Assembly: GCF_030814435.1 (NCBI RefSeq)
Contig: NZ_JAUSUW010000001.1
Span: 1-64,000, forward strand
Length of the DNA: 64,000 nucleotides
Origin: Peteryoungia aggregata LMG 23059
Lineage (GTDB): Bacteria > Pseudomonadota > Alphaproteobacteria > Rhizobiales > Rhizobiaceae
Direction: 5' to 3'
A program made the position numbers and the translations under genes. Positions within the stretch are counted from its first letter, which is position 1, and each line of letters starts with the position of its first letter. Under the pieces are notes generated by a model. The model saw nothing but the letters and a program-made list of their open reading frames with translations, was not told where the DNA came from and made no database searches. Of the stretch, positions 8,486 to 15,924 are shown piece after piece.

Positions 8486-9664
8486 TCAGACAGCAGCCTT
8501 GGCCAGAGACGCCTTTTGCGTCTCATAGGCGAAGGTGAGCCACGGCATCAGAGCCGCCATGTCGGCAGTCTCGATCGTCGCACCGGCCCAGATGCGAAGG
8601 CCGGCCGGCGCATCGCGGTAAGCGCCGATGTCGAAGGCGACACCCTGCTTTTCGAGGATGCTGGCAATGCCCTTGGCAAAGGCCGCCTGGGCATCGGCAT
8701 CGAGTGCCGTAATCGCCGGGTCGACAATCTTGACGCAGACCGAGGTGTTCGAACGCGTCGCATCGTCGACCGCGAGATTGGCGATCCAGTCGTTCTTGTC
8801 GATGAAGTCGAAGATCACCTTGGCATTGGCATCGGCACGGGCGATCAAGGCTTCGAGGCCGCCGATCGACTTCGCCCATTTCAGCGCATCAATGTAATCC
8901 TCGACGCAGAGCATCGACGGCGTGTTGATGGTCTCGCCGACGAAGATGCCTTCGATCAGCTTGCCGCCGGATGTCATGCGGAAGATCTTCGGCAGCGGCC
9001 AGGCAGGCACATAGGTCGTCAGGCGCTCGACAGCGCGCGGGGACAGGATGATCACGCCGTGACCGCCCTCGCCGCCCAGAACCTTCTGCCAGGAGAAGGT
9101 CGTGACATCGAGCTTGGAGAAGTCCAGGTCCTGAGCAAAGGCAGCAGAGGTGGCGTCGCAGATCGTCAGACCCTTGCGATCATCAGGGATGAAATCGGCA
9201 TTCGCAACGCGCACGCCAGACGTCGTGCCGTTCCAGGTGAAGACGACGTCGCGGTCGAAATCGACGGCGGCGAGATCAGGCAGCAGGCCGTAATCGGCAT
9301 TGAACTTGCGGACATCGGCAAGCTTCAGCTGCTTCACCACATCGGTGACCCAGCCGGCGCCAAAACTTTCCCAGGAGAGCATGTCGACGCCGCGTTCGCC
9401 GAGCAGCGACCACATGGCCATTTCAACGGCGCCCGTGTCGGAGGCCGGAACGATGCCGATGCGGTAGTCAGCGGGAACGTTCAAGATTTCGCGGGTAAGG
9501 TCGATGGCCAGCATAAGCTTTTCCTTGCCGACCTTGGCGCGGTGCGAACGACCGAGCGGGGCATCGGAAAGCGCATCGAGCGACCAACCGGGACGCTTCG
9601 AGCAGGGGCCAGACGAAAAATGAGTATTTGCCGGACGCGCGGCGGGGGCGATCACATCAGCCAT
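8486..9664 (-). CDS. serC: Phosphoserine aminotransferase SerC
   Basis: 392 aa. It converts 3-phosphohydroxypyruvate and glutamate to phosphoserine, the step after SerA; in many bacteria it also serves pyridoxine synthesis. The PLP lysine is K194 in the FSWQK motif, and the D170-AT segment that holds the cofactor ring nitrogen precedes it. The length and the FSSGPC start match the alphaproteobacterial subclass. The ATG at 9664 has GGAAGG about 10 bases upstream; the open frame extends further but across the leader RNA region. A structured leader and a promoter lie immediately before it. Confidence 0.95.
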   Translation of the reverse strand: MADVIAPAARPANTHFSSGPCSKRPGWSLDALSDAPLGRSHRAKVGKEKLMLAIDLTREILNVPADYRIGIVPASDTGAVEMAMWSLLGERGVDMLSWESFGAGWVTDVVKQLKLADVRKFNADYGLLPDLAAVDFDRDVVFTWNGTTSGVRVANADFIPDDRKGLTICDATSAAFAQDLDFSKLDVTTFSWQKVLGGEGGHGVIILSPRAVERLTTYVPAWPLPKIFRMTSGGKLIEGIFVGETINTPSMLCVEDYIDALKWAKSIGGLEALIARADANAKVIFDFIDKNDWIANLAVDDATRSNTSVCVKIVDPAITALDADAQAAFAKGIASILEKQGVAFDIGAYRDAPAGLRIWAGATIETADMAALMPWLTFAYETQKASLAKAAV

Positions 9665-9713
9665 ATAGATACCCTTCCAGGTAATTAGCCTCTCGTTGGG
9701 GAGAGGTGTCCCG
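9665..9713 (-). ncRNA. serC leader RNA (candidate)
   Basis: The ~50 nt before the serC start contain a stem CCTCTC/GAGAGG (9689-9706) with a short loop, preceded by a GACGGCGGGACA segment. Established knowledge: a conserved serC leader motif of about this length precedes serC-serA in alphaproteobacteria, and its last stem lies by the ribosome site. Position, size and the stem fit. I match it from memory, not by a covariance search. Confidence 0.6.
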
Positions 9714-9719
9714 CCGTCG

Positions 9720-9748
9720 GAACTACTCTTGTCGACGACCCCAGTCAA
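9720..9748 (-). promoter_or_regulatory. Predicted serC promoter
   Basis: On the minus strand TTGACT (9743-9748) and TAGTTC (9720-9725) are 17 bp apart. They would start transcription near 9713, right at the proposed leader. Confidence 0.5.
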
Positions 9749-9909
9749 GCGGGGTTGCGTCGCGATGAGCAAAATTTTTGTTCCGTCCGCGCCAGAGATG
9801 GCGCAGCCCCGCTGCAACGACTGTCATCAATCCGTCATCCATCGGGCGCATCTGCCTCAAGACCCACCGCCTCCCCGCCTCCAGTCCCGCCACCACGGAG
9901 CCAGCAACG

Positions 9910-10902
9910 ATGTTTCCCCTGAGCAGCGCGATTCCCGGCCTCGTCTGGGCCTACCGGATCACCCCCGGCATGCGAAGCGAACGACTGCCGGCGGAATGTT
10001 CCATCGAGCAGGCGCAGCCCGGGGATGGCTTCATCTGGCTCCATCTCAACCTAGCGGACGGACGCGTGCCAGCGTTTCTCGAACAGTTTCAGCCCCTGAC
10101 ACCCCCGGCGATCGCAGCGCTCACGACCCATGACACGCATGCAGCACTATCGGTGGACGAAGGCCTGCTGTTTGGCACGTTGATCGATTTTCAGCGCGAG
10201 TTCGATTCGACCACAAGGGACATCGGCTGGCTGCATGTCGCCCTGTCCGGCAACTTCATCATCACGACCCGGCTGCAACCGATCCGCTCGGTCGACAAGG
10301 TCCGCGCTGCGGTGGAAAAGAACGCCGCCCGCTACACTTCACCGCTTCAGATCTTCGAACTTCTCGTGGCCGAGTTTCAACGCGGCCTGATTGCCGTGGT
10401 TCTGGAACTGACGGAAGAGCTGAACCAGATCGAAGACCATGTCTACGGCACGGAAATGCGCGACGAGCGGCGGCGACTGACACCGGTACGGCGGTTGATC
10501 GTCAGGCTGCACAGGCACTTGCGCACCATGCTGCTGGTCATGCGCCGGGCTGCAGCCGCCGACGACGAGGACCTGCCGGAGGAGATGGAGGACAGCCTGG
10601 CGCGTCTCGCAGCAAGGCTAGAAGCCGTCGATCAGGATGTCTATGCGCTGGCCGACCGGGCGAGACTCCTGCATGAGGAACTGGATTCCAAGCAGAGCGC
10701 CGAGACGAACCGGCATCTCTACATTCTCTCTCTGATGACGGCGCTGCTCCTGCCGCCGTCGCTAGTGACAGGCTTCTTCGGCATGAACACCACCGCCCTC
10801 CCCTTTGCGGAAGGTTTGCACGGCACGGCCTATGCCTTCGGCTTCATCCTGATGTCGGTAATGCTGTCCTGGTGGATCCTGCGCAGAACCGGAATTCTGT
10901 GA
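9910..10902 (+). CDS. CorA/ZntB-family divalent metal transporter
   Basis: 330 aa. The family forms pentameric inner-membrane channels for Mg2+ (CorA) or Zn2+ (ZntB). A long cytosolic domain precedes two membrane helices near the C-terminus (about 268-288 and 303-323). The GMN signature is at residues 291-293 in FFGMN, as required for the pore entrance. After GMN the sequence reads TTALPF, closer to ZntB-like members than to E. coli CorA. The ATG at 9910 has GGAG upstream; an earlier start would cross the serC promoter region. It is followed by a strong hairpin. Whether Mg, Zn or Co is the substrate is not visible. Confidence 0.88.
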   Translation: MFPLSSAIPGLVWAYRITPGMRSERLPAECSIEQAQPGDGFIWLHLNLADGRVPAFLEQFQPLTPPAIAALTTHDTHAALSVDEGLLFGTLIDFQREFDSTTRDIGWLHVALSGNFIITTRLQPIRSVDKVRAAVEKNAARYTSPLQIFELLVAEFQRGLIAVVLELTEELNQIEDHVYGTEMRDERRRLTPVRRLIVRLHRHLRTMLLVMRRAAAADDEDLPEEMEDSLARLAARLEAVDQDVYALADRARLLHEELDSKQSAETNRHLYILSLMTALLLPPSLVTGFFGMNTTALPFAEGLHGTAYAFGFILMSVMLSWWILRRTGIL

Positions 10903-10915
10903 TCCCAAATGCGCG

Positions 10916-10940
10916 AAAGGGCCCGAACGGGGCCCTTTCT
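10916..10940 (+). terminator. Terminator between the CorA-like gene and the convergent porin gene
   Basis: A 9-bp perfect stem AAAGGGCCC/GGGCCCTTT around GAACG, 14 bp after the CorA stop. The A and T flanks make it usable from both strands. Confidence 0.75.
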
Positions 10941-10970
10941 GATCTGTGACGTTGGACGTCCGTGTCCGGC

Positions 10971-11816
10971 TTACTTGTAGACCGGCAGTTCCGGCGGCGG
11001 CTCGTAGGCGACGGGGGTTTCGCAGCCGCCGAAGACGTAACGCGCGCCAGCATGCAGGCTGTGGCTATGGAAGCCCTTGTCGTAGCCGGGGCCGCCGTTC
11101 GAGGCATAACCGAACATGTCGCCGCCCATGGTGTGGCGGAAGCGATAGCCGACATCGGCCTTTACGTTGCAGGTGACGTCGATCGAGGCACCGGCCATCA
11201 GCTGATAGGCGAAGCGCCAGCTGCCCTTGCCGCCGTGTTCAACGGTCGGGTCGCAACCAGAACCGTCGTCAGCGCACGACGTGTTGCGCAGCTTGTCCCA
11301 CTTGACGTAGGAGCCGCCGATACCGCCACCGATGTACGGGGTGAAGTAGGCGTATGTGCCGAGGTCGACATAGGCGTTCGCCATAAGGGTGTAGGCCTTC
11401 ATCGCCGAAATGTCTGCTGAAGTACACGCCACGGCGCAGGCGCCAGCACCGGCACCGCCGCCGGTCGTCGAGCCACGGAAGTCGGACTTGAAGAGGTAGT
11501 CGAACGTCAGGTCGGTGCGCAGATAGCTGTTGACCTGATAACCGACACCGCCGCCGACCCAGAAGCTGTCCTTGATCGAGGACGTAGTGAAACTGGCTTC
11601 GTCGGCGTTGGAACCCTGAAAGAATTTGGCACCGCGCAGCTTGTTGAAGCTGTAGCCGAGGTCCCCGCGCAGATACCAGCCGGAGGCTTCGGCAACTGCA
11701 ACTTCAGGGGCATCCACATAAACAGGCTGCGGCTCAGGCTGATACACATCGGCGGCATAAGCGGCCGAGCTCGCAAGCAGGGCAGCCGTTGCCGCGGCAA
11801 GAATGGTTTTCGTCAT
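10971..11816 (-). CDS. Outer-membrane beta-barrel protein (RopB/Omp25-like)
   Basis: 281 aa. It has an N-terminal signal peptide ending at about AYAA (residue 22), a Pro-rich segment, then a GWYLRGDLGYSF strand and alternating amphipathic strands. It ends in a region with PELPVYK rather than the classical terminal phenylalanine. This is the Omp25/RopB-type small barrel abundant in Rhizobiales envelopes. Four cysteines between about residues 130 and 200 could pair. The ATG at 11816 has GGAG upstream. The upstream region carries a TTAA-N7-TTAA box. A structural role is likely; a transport function is not shown. Confidence 0.85.
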   Translation of the reverse strand: MTKTILAAATAALLASSAAYAADVYQPEPQPVYVDAPEVAVAEASGWYLRGDLGYSFNKLRGAKFFQGSNADEASFTTSSIKDSFWVGGGVGYQVNSYLRTDLTFDYLFKSDFRGSTTGGGAGAGACAVACTSADISAMKAYTLMANAYVDLGTYAYFTPYIGGGIGGSYVKWDKLRNTSCADDGSGCDPTVEHGGKGSWRFAYQLMAGASIDVTCNVKADVGYRFRHTMGGDMFGYASNGGPGYDKGFHSHSLHAGARYVFGGCETPVAYEPPPELPVYK

Positions 11817-12169
11817 GACAGGATACTCCAAGTCCCAGCGTTGTCGCGTCAGGCTGTCTCACGCCCGACATCCTGAATTGGGACAGATAATGGAGTGCAA
11901 AGGTTAAGTTGGGATTAACTACAGTTCTTAACTCTAACCTTTACCCCTTTGCTAACCTTGATACTTGGAACAATCCGGGTTCCGAAATGAAAAGACGCAG
12001 TCCCTTGCGGAACGGATCTTTTGTAAACAGGACAAAAGGGTGGAGTTGCCAGGTGAAAGAGCCCTCCGGCCACGCGCTTGCACTCCGCTTCGATGGGTCA
12101 AAAAGGTCGCGGCAACAGGCTGTACCGCCCATATCGACCTGGAAACGACGGAAGACGGCCGTCAGCACA
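11817..12169. other. 353-bp intergenic region between the porin gene and the convergent monooxygenase gene end
   Basis: It contains the promoter side of the porin gene with several GTTAA/TTAAC half-sites at 11900-11960, including the full CtrA-like box at 11904-11918. The rest to 12169 has no convincing gene or terminator. Confidence 0.6.
11904..11918. promoter_or_regulatory. CtrA-type box (TTAA-N7-TTAA)
   Basis: TTAA at 11904-11907 and 11915-11918 with seven bases between, about 90 bp before the porin start. It matches the alphaproteobacterial CtrA consensus exactly and is followed by C. Confidence 0.4.
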
Positions 12170-13177
12170 TCAGGCCGGCTGGGCGACACGCTTCCGCAGT
12201 CCGGCAAAGAGTTCGACCGAGCGGATGCGGGCACCGAGATCATGCACCGGCGTGGACACGATCAGCTCGTCCGGCCCCACCTCGGCGATGAAGTCGTCGA
12301 GCCGGCGCGCCGCCGTCTCGGGCGAGCCCACGATCGCATAGCGCAATGTGTGCTCCACCCCGATCCTTTCGATCTCGGTCCAGTAGTCATCCATACTGGC
12401 GACCGGTCGCGGGAACGGGCGACGGATGTTGCGGCGGAGGTTGACGAACTGCTGCTGGGCAGAGGTGAAGAGATGGGCAGCGATCTCGTCCGTCTCGGCC
12501 ACGGCCGCCATCACCCCGACCATCACATGCGGCTTCTGGAGCCCTGCGGACGGCTGGAAACGTTCCCGATAGATCGCGACGGCATCGAGCAACTGGTCCG
12601 GCGCAAAATGCGAGGCAAACGCATAGGGCAGCCCCAGCGCGGCAGCCAGATGAGCGCTGTAGAGACTGGAACCGAGCAGCCAGATCGGCACATGGCTGCG
12701 CATGCCCGGGACCGAGAGCAGACCCTGCTCCTCATCGGGTTCGCCGAGAAGCCGCTGCAGTTCGAGGATGTCATGCGGAAAGCTCTCGGCCCCCGCCTCC
12801 ATGTTGCGCCTCAGCGCCCTGGCAGTGCGCATGTCGGTGCCCGGTGCCCGTCCAAGACCAAGATCGACACGCCCCGGAAACAGCGCCTCCAGCGTGCCGA
12901 ACTGTTCGGCGATAACAAGCGGCGCATGGTTCGGCAGCATGATGCCACCGGATCCGACGCGGATCGTCTGTGTGCCCGCTGCCACATGCGCGATGACGAG
13001 CGCCGTGGCCGCACTGGCAATGCCTGGCATGCCATGATGTTCGGCAAGCCAGAAGCGACGATAACCGTTGGCTTCGGCCACCTGTGCCAGCCTGCGCGAC
13101 GCGTCCAGCGCCTCGCGCACGGAGTGCCCTTCGGCAACGGGAGAGAGATCGAGGATGGAAAACGGAATCATTGGCAT
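12170..13177 (-). CDS. Luciferase-like flavin-dependent monooxygenase (LLM class)
   Basis: 335 aa. The fold is the bacterial-luciferase TIM barrel, which uses reduced FMN. Visible landmarks are the N-terminal [10 protein letters not shown] segment, [12 protein letters not shown] near residue 43, [14 protein letters not shown] near 75 and the [11 protein letters not shown] block near 105, all typical of the MsnO8-type subgroup annotated in many proteobacteria. The physiological substrate of this subgroup is unknown. The ATG at 13177 has AGGA nine bases upstream; two earlier in-frame ATGs lack a ribosome site. It is divergent from ruvC, with a ~150-bp shared upstream region. Confidence 0.88.
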   Translation of the reverse strand: MPMIPFSILDLSPVAEGHSVREALDASRRLAQVAEANGYRRFWLAEHHGMPGIASAATALVIAHVAAGTQTIRVGSGGIMLPNHAPLVIAEQFGTLEALFPGRVDLGLGRAPGTDMRTARALRRNMEAGAESFPHDILELQRLLGEPDEEQGLLSVPGMRSHVPIWLLGSSLYSAHLAAALGLPYAFASHFAPDQLLDAVAIYRERFQPSAGLQKPHVMVGVMAAVAETDEIAAHLFTSAQQQFVNLRRNIRRPFPRPVASMDDYWTEIERIGVEHTLRYAIVGSPETAARRLDDFIAEVGPDELIVSTPVHDLGARIRSVELFAGLRKRVAQPA

Positions 13178-13265
13178 GGATCCTGAACGGGGCATCTCTC
13201 TCATTTAGGCAACGACCTGAAGCGACCCAAGGGGTGATCGTGATATTTTATAACGACACTCGCTT

Positions 13266-13280
13266 GTTTTTGTTTTGTTC
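13266..13280. promoter_or_regulatory. Imperfect LexA-type box upstream of ruvC
   Basis: GTTT-N7-GTTC, one base off the alphaproteobacterial SOS consensus GTTC-N7-GTTC, with a T-rich centre. It lies about 45 bp before the ruvC start, where a repressor would block transcription. Confidence 0.45.
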
Positions 13281-13324
13281 ACATTTCACTGGCACAGATC
13301 CCATCGCTTGCATTAGGGTTAGCC

Positions 13325-13837
13325 ATGACTTCCACGATTCGCATCATCGGCATAGATCCGGGCCTCCGTCGCTGTGGCTGGGGCGTTATCGAGACATTAG
13401 GCAACTCGCTGCGTTTCGTAGCCTCCGGCACGGTCACCTCTGACGGCGACATGGATCTTGCCTCCCGTCTCTGCCAGTTGCATGACGGTCTGGCCGAGGT
13501 GGTTCATACCTACAAGCCGGATGAGGCCGCCGTCGAACAGACCTTCGTCAACAAGGATGCGGTGGCAACACTGAAGCTCGGCCAGGCCCGCGGCATTGCC
13601 ATGCTGGTCCCGGCCCGCGCCGGTCTGCGCGTCGCCGAATATGCCCCGAATGCCGTGAAGAAAGCCGTCATCGGCGTCGGCCACGGCGAAAAGGCGCAGA
13701 TCCACATGATGCTGAAGATCCTGATGCCCAAGGCCGAATTCAAGGGCAATGACGCAGCCGATGCGCTCGCCATCGCCATCTGCCACGCCCACAATCGCGG
13801 CGGGGAACGCATGCGGCAGGTGCTCGCATCCGCCTGA
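13325..13837 (+). CDS. ruvC: Holliday junction endonuclease RuvC
   Basis: 170 aa. It cuts four-way DNA junctions symmetrically as a dimer after RuvAB branch migration. Catalytic acids are visible: D11 in the IGIDPG motif, E71 in AVEQ, and the [11 protein letters not shown] cluster near residues 138-148. The length is normal. It is the first gene of the ruv cluster, but ruvA does not follow directly because a toxin-antitoxin pair with its own promoter intervenes. An imperfect SOS box lies upstream. Confidence 0.96.
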   Translation: MTSTIRIIGIDPGLRRCGWGVIETLGNSLRFVASGTVTSDGDMDLASRLCQLHDGLAEVVHTYKPDEAAVEQTFVNKDAVATLKLGQARGIAMLVPARAGLRVAEYAPNAVKKAVIGVGHGEKAQIHMMLKILMPKAEFKGNDAADALAIAICHAHNRGGERMRQVLASA

Positions 13838-13840
13838 TTT

Positions 13841-13855
13841 GTTCTTGACTTGTTC
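13841..13855. promoter_or_regulatory. Exact LexA (SOS) box GTTC-N7-GTTC
   Basis: GTTC at 13841-13844 and 13852-13855 with TTGACTT between. It begins three bases after the ruvC stop. The centre is itself the predicted -35 hexamer of the vapB promoter, so LexA would occlude RNA polymerase. The consensus is established for alphaproteobacteria; binding here is inferred. Confidence 0.65.
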
Positions 13856-13873
13856 CACTTCGTCGCTTAAGTA
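13845..13873 (+). promoter_or_regulatory. Predicted promoter of the first vapBC module
   Basis: TTGACT (13845-13850) and TAAGTA (13868-13873) with a 17-bp spacer. It overlaps both the LexA box and the autoregulatory palindrome. Confidence 0.6.
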
Positions 13874-13892
13874 ATACCGCAGAGGTATTACT
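13870..13892. promoter_or_regulatory. Palindromic operator and ribosome site of vapB
   Basis: Perfect 9-bp arms AGTAATACC and GGTATTACT around GCAGA, ending at the base before the ATG. It covers part of the -10 and the AGAGG ribosome site. Antitoxin operators of AbrB/PIN modules usually have this form. Confidence 0.6.
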
Positions 13893-14153
13893 ATGCGTGT
13901 CACCGAAAAAGGTCAGGTCACCATCCCCAAGGACATCCGCGATCGGCTCGATATCAAGCCCGGGTCGGAAGTAGAATTCGTTGTCGCCGAGGAAGGTGTC
14001 ATGCTGGTCAAGAATGGCGACGCAGCGGATGCGTTCAAGGATTTCGATGCCTGGGCTCGGAGCGTTCAAGGGACCTTCGACACCGCTGGAATGACAGCAG
14101 ACGAGTATGTCGATTGGCTTCGAGGACCACGTGATGACCTCGACCGTCATTGA
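13893..14153 (+). CDS. Antitoxin, SpoVT/AbrB-fold (VapB/MazE type), module 1
   Basis: 86 aa. The first ~45 residues are a swapped-hairpin AbrB DNA-binding domain (start MRVTEKGQVTIP, then RDRLDIKPGSEVEF). The acidic C-terminal part, with a DFDAWARSVQ segment and a DDLDRH end, would wrap the toxin. Its stop codon lies inside the toxin gene (20-bp overlap), the usual sign of coupled translation. It lies between ruvC and ruvA, both on the same strand. It probably represses its own promoter through the palindrome directly upstream. Confidence 0.88.
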   Translation: MRVTEKGQVTIPKDIRDRLDIKPGSEVEFVVAEEGVMLVKNGDAADAFKDFDAWARSVQGTFDTAGMTADEYVDWLRGPRDDLDRH

Positions 14154-14553
14154 CACAAATACGCTGATCGACGTGCTCGGGCCAGCCGGCGCAACGCGCG
14201 CCTGGTCGCTTGATGCAATGAAGCGCTGCTTCCATGAAGGCCCGCTCGTGATCAATCCGGTGATTTGGTCTGAACTTGCAGCCTCGCCCTTGAGCGAGCA
14301 ACAGCTGAGCCTGGCGCTCGATTGGCTCGACCTGAAGAAGGAACCACTATCCTACGAAGTGGCGTTTCGCGCGGGCAAGGCGCACCTGCTCTACAGAAGA
14401 AACGGTGGCCAGCGCGAACGCACCCTGCCGGACTTCTTTATCGGCGCGCACGCAGCCGTTCGGTCGCATCGCCTGCTGACGCGGGATGCTGCGCGCTATC
14501 GCAGCTATTTCCCTGATCTCGACATCATCTCCCCCGAAACCCACCCCCTGTGA
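14134..14553 (+). CDS. Toxin, PIN-domain ribonuclease (VapC type), module 1
   Basis: 139 aa. PIN toxins are Mg-dependent RNases that cleave tRNA or rRNA when freed from the antitoxin. The acidic active site is intact: D7 (VIDTN), E47 (WSELA), D100 ([10 protein letters not shown]) and D118 (TRDAARY). The ATG at 14134 overlaps the antitoxin gene by 20 bp. ruvA begins 17 bp after its stop, so read-through from the vapB promoter should reach ruvA. All catalytic residues being present argues for a functional toxin. Confidence 0.88.
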   Translation: MTSTVIDTNTLIDVLGPAGATRAWSLDAMKRCFHEGPLVINPVIWSELAASPLSEQQLSLALDWLDLKKEPLSYEVAFRAGKAHLLYRRNGGQRERTLPDFFIGAHAAVRSHRLLTRDAARYRSYFPDLDIISPETHPL

Positions 14554-14570
14554 CGCGACGGACTCATCCC

Positions 14571-15188
14571 ATGATCGGCAAACTCAAAGGCACCATCGAT
14601 GAGATCGGCGACGACTATGTCCTCGTCGACGTCCACGGCGTCTGCTACGTCGCCCACTGCTCATCGCGCACGCTCGGCCGGATAGGCTCGGCCGGCGAGG
14701 CAGTCGTGCTGTTCATCGAGACCTATGTGCGCGAGGACCAACTGAAGCTCTTCGGCTTCATGAGCGCGCTGGAACGCGAATGGTTCAACCTGCTGCAAAG
14801 CGTCCAGGGTGTCGGCGCAAAGGTGGCGCTGGCCGTCCTCTCCACCCTCACCCCGTCGGAACTCGCCAACGCCATTGCGCTGCAGGACAAGGCCGCGATT
14901 TCCCGCGCCCCCGGCGTCGGGCCGAAAGTCGCGCTGCGCCTCGTCACCGAACTGAAGAACAAGGCCCCCGCCTTTGCCGGCGAAGCCTCGGCCAATATCG
15001 GCCTCAAGCAGGAACTCGGCGAAGGCGTCGCTTCCGCCCCGGTTGCCGATGCTGTCTCAGCGCTCACCAATCTCGGCTATTCCCGCGATCAGGCGGCCAA
15101 CGCCGTGGCGGCAGCCTTGAAGAACGGCGGCGAAGGGGCAGACAGTGCGAAACTGATCCGGCTGGGGTTGAAGGAGCTTTCGCGGTAG
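14571..15188 (+). CDS. ruvA: Holliday junction DNA helicase subunit RuvA
   Basis: 205 aa. It binds the junction as a tetramer and loads the RuvB motor. The N-terminal OB fold starts [10 protein letters not shown]. Tandem helix-hairpin-helix segments follow ([13 protein letters not shown] near 80 and [13 protein letters not shown] near 115), and the flexible C-terminal domain that contacts RuvB spans about 150-205. It is preceded by the first and followed by the second toxin-antitoxin module, which is unusual: ruvA and ruvB are normally adjacent. The ATG at 14571 matches the family start; a longer frame into vapC is unlikely. Confidence 0.95.
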   Translation: MIGKLKGTIDEIGDDYVLVDVHGVCYVAHCSSRTLGRIGSAGEAVVLFIETYVREDQLKLFGFMSALEREWFNLLQSVQGVGAKVALAVLSTLTPSELANAIALQDKAAISRAPGVGPKVALRLVTELKNKAPAFAGEASANIGLKQELGEGVASAPVADAVSALTNLGYSRDQAANAVAAALKNGGEGADSAKLIRLGLKELSR

Positions 15189-15233
15189 GAATTGGTGCGA
15201 CACCGGAATACTGCTATCCTTAAAGTAGGAATT
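15185..15233 (+). promoter_or_regulatory. Predicted promoter and direct-repeat operator of the second vapBC module
   Basis: TTGGTG (15192-15197) and TATCCT (15215-15220) are 17 bp apart. The direct repeats GTAGGAATT at 15185-15193 and 15225-15233 are 40 bp apart, about four helix turns, and bracket the promoter. The first copy overlaps the ruvA stop codon. Confidence 0.45.
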
Positions 15234-15250
15234 AGTCGAGGAGGTAAGAA

Positions 15251-15532
15251 ATGGGTGCGATGACCGTCATGACCTCCAAGGGTCAGATCACGATCCCGAG
15301 CGAAGTTAGAGACTCATTGAATTTGGCGCCAGGCACACGGTTCTATGTGGCCGCCCGCAACGGCTACGTCGTCGCGATCCCCAAGAACAAGAACCTGATG
15401 GATCTTGCTGGCATGTTCAAAATGCCTCCGGGTGCGAGCTTGAGCCTCGAAGACATGGAGACTGCCGTTGCGGAGGCTGTGTCCGAGGATGACCAGCGCA
15501 TCCGCCGCGAAACCGCAGAGCGATTGAAGTGA
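15251..15532 (+). CDS. Antitoxin, AbrB/MazE-fold, module 2
   Basis: 93 aa. The AbrB domain is at about residues 4-48 (VMTSKGQITIPSEVR, LNLAPGTRFYV). The C-terminal toxin-binding part contains a DLAGMFKMPPG segment and an acidic [15 protein letters not shown] tail, as in VapB antitoxins of the family paired with PIN toxins. A strong GAGGAGG ribosome site lies upstream of the ATG. It overlaps its toxin gene by four bases. It is not a close copy of module 1: the two antitoxins share only the fold, so recent duplication is unlikely. Confidence 0.88.
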   Translation: MGAMTVMTSKGQITIPSEVRDSLNLAPGTRFYVAARNGYVVAIPKNKNLMDLAGMFKMPPGASLSLEDMETAVAEAVSEDDQRIRRETAERLK

Positions 15533-15924
15533 TAGGGGTCGATACCAACGTTCTTGTTCGATTTCTTGTCGAGGACGATCTACTGCAACACGCCCTTGCG
15601 CGCGACTTCTTCTCAAAACGAAGCGCCGAAGACCCTGCTTATGTCAGCGCGATTGTCATCGCAGAGACTGTGTGGGTGTTGCGCCGGAACTTGAAGCTGC
15701 CCTCGTCAACCGTTAGCAACCTCATTCAAAATTTGCTGGCAGCAGATCGCCTCGTCGTGGAGTTTACCGAAGAACTAGACGCCCTGCTCTCTGGAGACCT
15801 GCCCGGAACGGATATCGCGGATTACCTGATTGCCTGGTCCGCGACGCGGGGAGGCTGCGAGAAAACTGTAACCTTCGACAAGACTGCGGCTGTAGCAATC
15901 CACGGCATGGAACTTCTCGCATGA
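15529..15924 (+). CDS. Toxin, PIN-domain ribonuclease (VapC type), module 2
   Basis: 131 aa, starting at a GTG that overlaps the antitoxin stop (GTGA). Active-site acids are intact: D5 (GVDTN), E46 (IAETVW), D95 and D98 (TDIADYL), and D117 (TFDKTA). Its TGA overlaps the ruvB ATG in an ATGA arrangement, so ruvB translation is probably coupled to toxin translation. That makes this toxin an integral part of the ruv operon rather than a passive passenger. Confidence 0.88.
   Translation: MIGVDTNVLVRFLVEDDLLQHALARDFFSKRSAEDPAYVSAIVIAETVWVLRRNLKLPSSTVSNLIQNLLAADRLVVEFTEELDALLSGDLPGTDIADYLIAWSATRGGCEKTVTFDKTAAVAIHGMELLA

Noticed and set aside
14107-14553. Earlier start for the first PIN toxin at 14107
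   Set aside because: The residues added have no PIN homology and the ATG at 14134 gives the normal start before the VIDTN motif.
15189-15250. A LexA box before the second toxin-antitoxin module
   Set aside because: No GTTC-N7-GTTC or near match is present; only the direct repeats and a promoter are seen.
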